From contig NC_064034.1 of NCBI RefSeq assembly GCF_932526225.1, positions 20,799,747-20,859,746 on the forward strand: DNA of 60,000 nt, written 5' to 3'. The position numbers and the translations under genes were made by a program. Positions 53,140 through 60,000 of this stretch are shown here, piece by piece. The stretch comes from Nematostella vectensis. Its lineage: Eukaryota; Cnidaria; Anthozoa; Actiniaria; Edwardsiidae. A model generated the notes under the pieces. That model searched no databases, was not told the DNA's origin, and saw only the letters and a program-made list of their open reading frames with translations. The first letter of the stretch is position 1. Each line of letters starts with the position of its first letter.

Positions 53140-53775
53140 TTACCGTTCAACTAGGGCGATGGTATAAGGGTGACGCAAGCAAAACTCTAACTTCGAGAAC
53201 TTTTTCGTCTTGAGGGCCTTCATGTACTCTTTCATCTTCTCTTCTGAGAGCTCCGCGCCATAGTCATGCAGGATAGCTTTCATGTCCGCCTTGCTCGGGG
53301 TATAGAAGACCACCAAGGCCGCGATGTTCTCGCGGAACGGCTTCGTGATGCTGGTGAGCTGTTGCGTGATCACCCACACGCTAATACCCACGTGGCGTGC
53401 GCTGAACGCCAAGTTGACGAGCTGGTCAGAGCGCCTCTTTACGTCTTTCGAGGCCGCTCAGTCGTCGATTATGATTAGCGTATTATTGCCTTCGAAGAGA
53501 GCGGAGACAAACCTCAGCAGTATGTCGATCTGACCCGCCTCAGGTGCGATGACAAACAGACGATTGTCGCCCTCGCCAAAGCCGTCGTATGTTTCGTTGT
53601 AGACAAAGGTAGGGCACATGAGTACGATGTAGTCAAACTTGCCCCGGAATGGGCCGCGCAGCCGGTCCACTATGAATCGGGTCTTCCCAAATGACGTCGG
53701 GCCCACTATGAGAGCGTTAAATGGGATGTTTTTCGCGTCCATACCGCGCTGCCGCAGCGCTTCGCGCAGAAACAC
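53140..53775 (-). pseudogene. element B packaging ATPase with one stop codon after Walker B
   Basis: Relative of the element A ATPase. Walker A is GPTSFGKT, Walker B is TLIIIDD, and the segment WVITQQLTSITKPFREN is conserved. A TGA at 53458-53460 stands immediately after the Walker B aspartates; the remaining part continues in the same frame to the end (LEFCLRHPY). Two possible starts, 53775 and 53742. It overlaps the end of the upstream minus-strand gene. Confidence 0.9.
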
Positions 53776-54378
53776 GTTTCGGTGTCTGTGCTCAGTATTG
53801 TATGGACTCTAGCTGTCCGTTCATAAGGTTCATTTGGGCGTCGGCCACTACAAACACGTGACAGTTTACGGTACCCGTGCCGCTTGACGTGAAACCTTAG
53901 AAATCCCCTGATGACAGAGGGGAGCGTGGCGAAAGCGGGGTCGGTTAGGGACACCCTGCATCCAGCGGTTGCGCACCAGACCGCAAAGTTGAGTTGCTGT
54001 GGCCAGTACCCATAAGGATGGCTCCGATAGCCACCGGCGAGACTCCTTGTGCGTGACTACTGTCTCTTTGAATATGTCTCGGACCCTAGTCGTGAATGAT
54101 TTGTCCTTAGCCACGTGTATCTCTAGCTGCGTGAGTAGTGGGGTGATGTCTGAGGCCGTGCTCTCCACAAGGTTCGCGGGCACGGCGAAGAGCAGCTTTT
54201 GCGCGAGGGTCAGAGACCTAGGGAAACCGGTTTTTGCGCGTTTGACTTGTTCGGCTATAGCGTGTTTGATATGTTCGGCTATAGAGGCTCCCGCCGCAAC
54301 TGCCGCCTTTTTCGTCTCCTCCTCCTCCCTTCGGGGAATCGCCTCCTCGTTCAGCATCCGCCAGCCTTCCCAATCCAT
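53706..54378 (-). pseudogene. element B helical protein of unknown function in the slot of the capsid gene
   Basis: Starts at ATG 54378 (MDWEGWRMLNEEAIPRREEE) with an Ala/Glu/Lys-rich helical region, then LTLAQKLLFAVPANLVE and a helical centre. The frame appears to change near 53,945, where SLTDPAFATLPSVIRGFL continues in another frame. It has no jelly-roll signature and does not resemble the capsid protein of element A, although it lies where that gene would be expected. Divergent from the penton-type gene. Confidence 0.45.
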
Positions 54379-54408
54379 GCTCAGCCCTATTAAACACGAA
54401 GGCGGGCT

Positions 54409-55100
54409 ATGTTCAACACAATGATGGTCCTACATGCTGTGTTCACCGAAGGCGAACTGACGCTCTTCTTCGAGCAGCCGATAAGGCGCACACGCTTCGT
54501 GGCGCTCCGGAAGTGCTCGCTGTTTAACAGCTGGTATAATCTCGAGCGGGAGCATCAGATAACGACCATAGCCTCCCTCCCGCCCATCGCTACTCTGCCA
54601 GCCGGGCACCACACGCCCGAGTCCATCGTGGAAACGATCAACCGCGCTGAAAGCAAGATTCTGACCGCGAAGCTGGATCCCCTCACCGGGAAGATCGCGC
54701 TCATGTCCAATGGCGTTGCGTTTTTGAATGCCGAGCTTTGCGCACTATTTGGCCTAGAGGCTAAAGACGATCGGTTGGGGGGGGGGGGGGGGGGGGGCCT
54801 CGCACTGCCCTTGGGGCCACTTAAGGTGACTTTGCCGAAGATAGAGGCCCTCTACATCTTCTGCGATATCGTAGACCGCACGCAATGCCTCGCCTTAGAC
54901 GAGCCTTCAAACGTTCTCGCTTGCCTAGAAACCCGCGGGAGGCCGCACGAGAAAGTCGCTATGGGCTCGACACACCCGTTTGTGTCGCAGCATCTTCCTC
55001 TGAGTTTGTCTCGAGTATCCAAATATGGATCAGGGATGACCGCGGTAGACGGGTGGACTTTAAGGGCAAGCCTATTCGCCTCGTATTAGAGCTAACCTAG
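54409..55100 (+). pseudogene. element B penton-type minor capsid protein, frameshifted
   Basis: Relative of the gene at 39039: shared opening (LTLFFEQPIRRTRFVALRKC), LPAGHHTPESIV turn and C-terminal strand IRLVLELT. The N-terminal part reads from 54409 to about 54,955; the C-terminal part reads in a different frame to 55100. A run of about 20 G at 54778-54797 encodes an unusual poly-Gly tract in the middle and may be an expansion. Confidence 0.8.
54778..54797. repeat. poly-G tract of about 20 bases inside penton-type gene
   Basis: Uninterrupted G run in the coding strand, comparable to the G-run at the outer end of element B. Its length is a multiple-frame risk and its assembly length is doubtful. 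Confidence 0.8.
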
Positions 55101-55116
55101 GTCCGACGAAACAAGC

Positions 55117-55797
55117 ATGGCAAACAGCGACGTTAGCAGCGGTGCCATATACCCCTCGCTTCCCAGCCTCTGCCCCCCGAAGGGTACGCACATGACGCCT
55201 ACCGCTCCGGCAAGCATCGGCGGCGACGTGCAAAGCTTCCGACTCCAGAAAATATGTGACACTCAGGCGGTTCTAGACAACGAGATAACGCATCATCGAC
55301 AGAAGACATCGGAAGAAGTATAAGCGAGCCTTTGCCGTTACCCATGCTGTGTCTGTGGCATCCGGCATCGCTGCAGGGGCGCTTTCCAGCGCCGGGGTGG
55401 GGGTCTCTTTGAGTGGGATAGGGGTTCTGATCGGCGGTCCGCTGACAGGGGTCGCTGGGCTGGTCGGTGTCGTGGGCGCGGGCGCGGGGGTAGTCTCTAG
55501 GGGTCTTACGAGAAAGGTGGCTAAACACGAAGACACGATGGTTTTAGCGGAGAGTAAGAAAAACTCGATCAGCGAGCTGGTCTCTAAGGCTCTGCAGGAC
55601 GGGCATATCTCAGACGAAGAGTTTCGGCTAATACGTCAGGAACAAGAGAGATACTACGCGCTCAAGGCAGAGCTCGACACGGCCTCGCACCGCGTGAGAA
55701 AAAAAGCAGGAAAGGGCCCTCCCTGGAGACGCGCGAAAAGATGAAAAAGAGGCTGCGAGAAATTCGCGAGGAGTTCGGGAGCGAGGTGTTCCAGTAA
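55117..55797 (+). pseudogene. element B relative of the 201-aa Gly-rich hairpin protein, frameshifted twice
   Basis: Three consecutive open parts: 55117-55323 (starts MANSDVSSGAIYPSLPS), 55349-55744 (Gly-rich hydrophobic hairpin; motif HISDEEFRLIRQEQERYYAL) and a short tail to 55797. Matches the element A gene at 39690 in order of domains and in lying right after the penton-type gene. Confidence 0.8.
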
Positions 55798-55949
55798 AAC
55801 TCAGGTTTAAACGCCACGCCAGCGGCTTTGAATTTACGGCCGAAAAACGGTTATTCCGCGCTCCGTAGGTTGGCGGCCCAGTCCACGTTCCTCGTTTTCA
55901 CGGCCCTCAGGTCCTAGCACAAGGCGCTGGCGTCCCCGACATAGACTAA
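55798..55949. other. right inner spacer of element B
   Basis: GC-rich sequence between the last gene and the right TIR. No feature recognised. Confidence 0.4.
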
Positions 55950-56177
55950 CCATCGCTAATTACCCATCTACGCGGAGTGGTCTCGACGTAGATTAATAAC
56001 CAGCAATTATTAATCTACGCGAAACGCGTTTCGGTGTCACCGAAAGTCCCCATCCTGGAATGGGGTTGGGGGGGTCGGAGGGGGTATTCGCGTCTCCCAA
56101 GCCTAAGACGGGGCTGGGAGGCCCGGAGGGGCGATCCGTGCCTCTCACTCGTTTCTATGAAACCCCCCAGTCCCCCC
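55950..56177. repeat. element B right TIR
   Basis: Runs from ccatcgctaattacccatc to the C-run before CTCTGCC. Matches the two separated parts of the left TIR. Includes internal cgcggag / cgtagattaataacc inverted motifs. Confidence 0.85.
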
Positions 56178-56184
56178 CTCTGCC
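56178..56184. repeat. target-site duplication of element B, right copy (CTCTGCC)
   Basis: Follows the terminal C-run of element B directly and equals 26005-26011. Confidence 0.7.
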
Positions 56185-56404
56185 CCTTCCCAGCCGTCCA
56201 TTTCAGACGGACACTAAAGCCCCTGTCACACGTACGATTTTTTTCTTTTGAAACTTGTCTCGCAAAAAAAAAATGGAAGTCCCACACACGTTTTCTTACG
56301 ACATCCCCCCTTTTGGCGACTCTTTTTTCTGTTCTCAAAGTCGCACAAAAAGTAGAACTCTACTTCCTTAACAAATGTCTTCAAGTAACAGAAAAAAAAA
56401 CTGA

Positions 56405-56548
56405 GGGGCCGTCCACACTAACACGAATTCGTTTGGATCCGTATACGTTTTCATGATTTTTCACGATAGTGTGGATGGAATGAAGTGATGCGTTTTCGGC
56501 GAAACGAATCCGGATACTTTTGTATATGTGTTAGTGTGGAAGACCCCT
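56405..56548. mobile_element. 144-bp MITE-like element
   Basis: Terminal inverted repeats ggggccgtccacactaacac and gtgttagtgtggaagacccc, flanked by TGA on both sides. The interior has additional palindromic parts around cacgatagtgtggatgg. No coding capacity; non-autonomous DNA transposon. Confidence 0.75.
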
Positions 56549-56960
56549 GACAAGTGTACGTTTGACAGGGAAACTAGAGGACTAGTTAACTAAATAATAA
56601 TAATAAAAATATTAATAAAGAACAGATCAATACAATCATATATCCTTATTACTTGTTTTCCTGGACTTAGTGGCCCATTTTCATTTTAAAGCGTCATTTA
56701 ATAGCTGTCTCAAAAGCTTACATAAACGCTGATGATATTCAGAGCTGAGCTCCAGATTCTTATACATTGTGGTATTCATTGTGATTAGTCGACTAGATAG
56801 GTAAAATCAAGTGATAAACACTTTTTTCCATAGATTTATACTTCACAGAAATCAGCCAATAAAAGGGCTGATAGCGATACTTTAACGGCTCGGCTTCCTT
56901 GTCCGCTAATGTCATCGCTAGTGAGCGCGTGGTTACGTCATATGACTTTTCCATTTTGCT

Positions 56961-57155
56961 TGGTGCACACTAGTGACATAACAACATAATGACATAGCCG
57001 CGTGCACCCTTATGTTCATATGTTCAAGTGCGTATGGTTCGACATTTTGACATAAGCCCAACGACATGAACATAACGACAAAAAAGAAAAAAAAACATGT
57101 TTTATTTTATTGATGTCATAATGTCCATGTCGTTATGTCGTTATGTCACTAGTTT
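56961..57155. mobile_element. inverted-repeat element rich in gacataac words
   Basis: Left arm cactagtgacataacaacat and right arm gtcgttatgtcactag are near reverse complements, with more gacataa/ttatgtc words between. Likely another MITE. Confidence 0.6.
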
Positions 57156-58273
57156 TCACGGCATTAACAATCACACTATTTTGATATTCAGCTGATCATG
57201 TTGCCCCTATTGGCTATTGCACTCCAACATCCACAGGGCTCAAAGTAAATACGACTTTTACAAACAGGCCCGAACCCAGGGGGGAGGGGGGGGGGGGGGG
57301 TGCGAACGTACCCTCCCACAACGGCCAAAGGTCCACTTTCGGTTCTCGTGCTATTTTAAGACAAAACTATAAAGCACAAGCTAGATCACTCTGGTTTGTA
57401 GCCAAATCCGACAATGAGCGTCCCGTGGAGATACTGCAAAGGCATAAAAAAATCCATCTTTGTTCTTTCAGGGGTGGTCAATTTTTTATCAGAAAAATTA
57501 GGTCCTGATGAGATACTGGGTACGAGCCTGACAAAGACGCATTCGATACTTGCAGTTCCTGAACTACTTAGGGGGATAAATCAAGACGGGGTTTATGCTT
57601 TATACTACGGTTTGCTGACGTTTCAAGCGCTAGCCTCACGTATCAAATCCCTATGTCTCCCAACACCTGTATACCTTGCTGCAGTCTCACAGGTCATGCT
57701 ACCTGGTGCATGTGTCAAAGCAAAGCATGATTGAAAAAGGGTGAGAATGAAAGAGGGTAAGAAATTCCTGATTATTCACTGCTTGCAACTCCTAGCATCT
57801 TCAAGTATCTAAAACAAGAAGCAAAACCTATATTAGAATCAAGAATACCGATTATTCTGCAATATGCCAAGTTCCTAAAACAAGCATCAGACATTATAGG
57901 CGTCTTCCAAGGATTGGCTGAGTGGGGGAGGGGTTTCGCATTCAGGAAAAATGATAGTATTAGTGACCCACACCCACCCACCCCCCCACCCCCTGTGAAC
58001 GGATATGAATCAGATAATCGCTTATGCTGTCAGGTAGCCTAGCATTTAAGCGCGCTCGATCATCGCGTCATGTTAGAACGCGCTATAGAAATCAAGAAAT
58101 TATTATTCAAATATTCTAAATTATTATTAAACACCCTTTTATTAGCCTGTCTTCATAGAAGAATGGCCAAATTCTAGACTTTCTGCATATGGTGTCTGAT
58201 CCTTCGCATTCTCCTGGGCAGGGTCAAGCGCCTGGGGACTACACAGAGAGGAGTGGTGCATGGTCATGCGTAC
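57156..58273. other. host spacer downstream of the ADP-ribosylglycohydrolase gene
   Basis: No convincing gene. Contains a G-run near 57,285-57,300 and a CCCACCC-rich stretch near 57,967-57,992. The short open frame at 57,414-57,734 has no recognisable domain. Confidence 0.4.
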
Positions 58274-59824
58274 TTACGCAGCGATCTCTTTGTCGAGCCA
58301 CTCTTTGTGCAAGAGTCCGTTAAGCCAAGACTCGGGCAAACCATCTACGCCAAGTTTGCAGCCGAGCAACGCGCCGGCTACAGCTCCATTTGTATCCGCG
58401 TCGCCGGCCTGGAAGACGTAAGTGCAAAGTGCAAACAACATTAGGATTTATAAGAGGCAAGCAATACCGATGCACCTTAAAAAACCAGTGCCTATTTTGC
58501 CTGAAAATGTCCCCTGATCCCGGATCTCATTTTCTCGAAGAAACAAATCGAGTAACAAGCACATCGACTTCTTTTTGGCGATCAGACCATTCATTGGGCA
58601 AACCTTTTCAACCCTGATGCTCAAGTAAATTATAGTTTACCAAACAATGTCCGCAACTCTAAGTAAAATCAGGGCCTGTCTTCAACTATTCTTCGACGGC
58701 TCGGTGCGTTTTTCTAGATTCGCGTGTTATAAAGCCTTACCAAATACAACAAGCGAGTGACTTTCTTCAACGGCATAAATGTGAAAAACGAGCACTTCAG
58801 ATTTTGAGTTAATTATTTGGTTTTATTATTGTTCGGTCTCCATGTTATGGTTTCTCCAAGGGATAACATCTTCGTTTCCTTCATGACTGGGACTAGACTG
58901 GTTATACCTCCATAGCAATCGCCGTGAGCGCCGCGCGGAAGTCCGTCTGTCTGAACGCCCAAAAGCCCGCCCCAAGACACTTGTAAGTGTAGCCGATCAT
59001 TTTGTGCTCTGCTAGATCAAGGTCTGCCAGGGACTTTGCGAAAAGATATCTCCTCAACTCATCTTTCTAAAACAATGATAACAGATTAAAACATTAGTAC
59101 GTAATGTACTTCCTTCCAAAAATTATACTGGTGGGGAAGGCGCAACAGAGCTAGGCTCCAAATCATGTGCCCTCCTGTCAATAAAAATACCCCTTATATT
59201 TTTCGTGCCGTTAATAAGATGCATCTTCAAGACCGTACACCACCAAACTTCAGTCGTCCATGACACGACTCCGTTCGTACGAATATACCCCCCTCGGTGA
59301 AGTATTTGCCGTGAAGTGCCGATATTTAGATGCGTGCTCACGACCGGTCGTTAACCAACCGACACCGGTCATTTAAATGACACAAGAAGCCCATACATTG
59401 CTCTGGTGCAATGAAATCACACAGGGGTCCATTACGCTGTAGTTTGTGTTCAACGATCAAGAGTCTGGTCGTGGACGACCGGACACCATCGGACTCCGGT
59501 TGTGTGTATTGGACATATGTGTTGGAGTCCTTCGCGGGTCTAACCTGCTCCTCCGTCTCTAGTTGCTGCGAGGCGTAAAAAAACGCCTTCTCCACGATCC
59601 CCTCCACGTCCCCCTCCATTTCACCCTGCAGCATCAAAGCGATGGCTGTTGTCACGGCAACGCATGAGGCGACGCACCTCGGATCAGCGTGTGTGACCTT
59701 GCAGAACTGTACTGTGTTGTGGATAACCTTGTCGATATCGCTGAAGTCCTGTAGACCTAGAACGGAAGTGCGCATGACTCCGCCATTAGGGGCAGCCCAA
59801 CGACCACTCCTCTCCCACTCTAGG
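58274..59824 (-). CDS. ADP-ribosylglycohydrolase family protein, last three exons (5' part outside or unresolved)
   Basis: Removes ADP-ribose from modified substrates, using paired metal ions. Exons on the minus strand: 59824-59545 (WERSGRWAAPNGGVMRTSVLG and a helical continuation), about 59068-58911 (KMIGYTYKCLGAGFWAFR), and 58409-58274 (GDADTNGAVAGALLGCKLG ... then the TAA stop). The GDADTNGA motif is the hallmark metal-binding loop of the family. Junctions are GT/AG. Earlier exons with the first Asp-rich motif must lie beyond 59,824, possibly off the right edge. The exact subfamily (ARH1/ARH3/J1-crystallin type) is not resolved. Confidence 0.8.
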
Positions 59825-60000
59825 CTGGCACACTGCGTGAGAGAAAAATTAGCGTTCAGTGCATAGCCTATGTAGGGTCTATTATTGCTTGCGCTCTACG
59901 TAATGTAAATAAATACGCGTTCAATAATTACCTAAATACGGTCTATTATAGCTTGCAAACTGCGTGTGTGATAGAGAAATTAGTGTTTAGTGCATCACCT
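59825..60000. other. right-edge intron with short repeat
   Basis: Contains two similar copies of a segment with gcgtgagagaaaaattagcgtt / gtgtgatagagaaattagtgtt plus tagggtctattattgcttgc / acggtctattatagcttgc. Probably intron of the ADP-ribosylglycohydrolase gene. Confidence 0.45.

Larger units (their letters stand above)
26012..56177. mobile_element. element B: degraded Polinton-like element, interrupted by element A
   Basis: Outer element with TIRs of about 230 bp. The left TIR is split by element A into 26012-26084 and 46757-46931; the right TIR is 55950-56177. The two TIRs match with few differences, including gtttcatagaaacgagtgag against its reverse complement near 56150. Removing element A and its duplication leaves about 9.5 kb. 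It carries integrase, packaging ATPase, penton-type and other Polinton gene relatives, most of them broken, and a helicase/HNH-type module but no PolB and no major capsid gene. It is visibly more GC-rich than host or element A. Confidence 0.85.

Noticed and set aside
57414-57734. 106-codon plus-strand frame
   Set aside because: No recognisable domain, no promoter or neighbours, composition like surrounding spacer.

Overview
The window is animal genomic DNA, most likely from a cnidarian. Evidence for this is intron-rich metazoan genes with GT/AG junctions, many small inverted-repeat elements, and large Polinton/Maverick-type DNA elements; the species assignment is inference. Host DNA covers about 1-26,000 and 56,180-60,000. 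The middle 30 kb is two nested virus-like transposons.

Host part. A VWDE-like secreted protein (D8C, vWD and EGF-like modules) is read leftward from 9,536 off the left edge. Divergent from it, a complete 25-exon glutaminyl-tRNA synthetase gene (11,633-23,833) joins into 805 codons in one frame, with an in-frame upstream ATG that could add a mitochondrial presequence. A one-exon 182-aa protein resembling SPMIP1/ATP6V1FNB lies on the minus strand at 24.6-25.15 kb. At the right edge is the 3' part of an ADP-ribosylglycohydrolase gene (58,274-59,824, minus strand). Small inverted-repeat (MITE-like) elements and minisatellites fill introns and spacers.

Mobile part. The older element (element B) has about 230-bp terminal inverted repeats (TIRs), flanking CTCTGCC direct repeats and roughly 9.5 kb of GC-rich sequence. 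It carries a Zn protein, a 47.6-50.0 kb module with SF1-helicase-like and HNH-like motifs in place of DNA polymerase B, an integrase, an ATPase, a penton-type protein and several small structural-gene relatives. Almost every gene is broken and no major capsid gene is visible. A second Polinton (element A) sits inside the left TIR of element B. It has 529-bp TIRs at 26,085-26,613 (duplicated at 28,751-29,279) and 46,228-46,756, begins AG and ends CT, and is flanked by 5-bp GGGTC repeats. Element A encodes protein-primed DNA polymerase B, rve integrase, double-jelly-roll capsid protein, packaging ATPase, penton-type protein, several small membrane or virion proteins, and a right-hand minus-strand block of host-interaction or regulatory genes: a Cys-rich Zn-repeat protein, two ankyrin-type proteins and a relative sharing their C-terminal motif, a TFIIB-like factor and a membrane protein. 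Finally, about 2.46 kb spanning 0.5 kb of host flank and the left end of element A was tandemly duplicated.

How it fits together. Nearly all element A genes are preceded by a common TTTAAAGA-type motif, and the element encodes its own giant-virus-like TFIIB. This suggests a self-contained transcription system. A GC-rich hairpin repeat is dispersed between and inside element A genes, and the promoter plus N-terminal leader of the polymerase gene recurs at other genes, pointing to cassette-like gene assembly near the TIRs. Polymerase and TFIIB each carry one disabling change, so element A looks recently active but now crippled.
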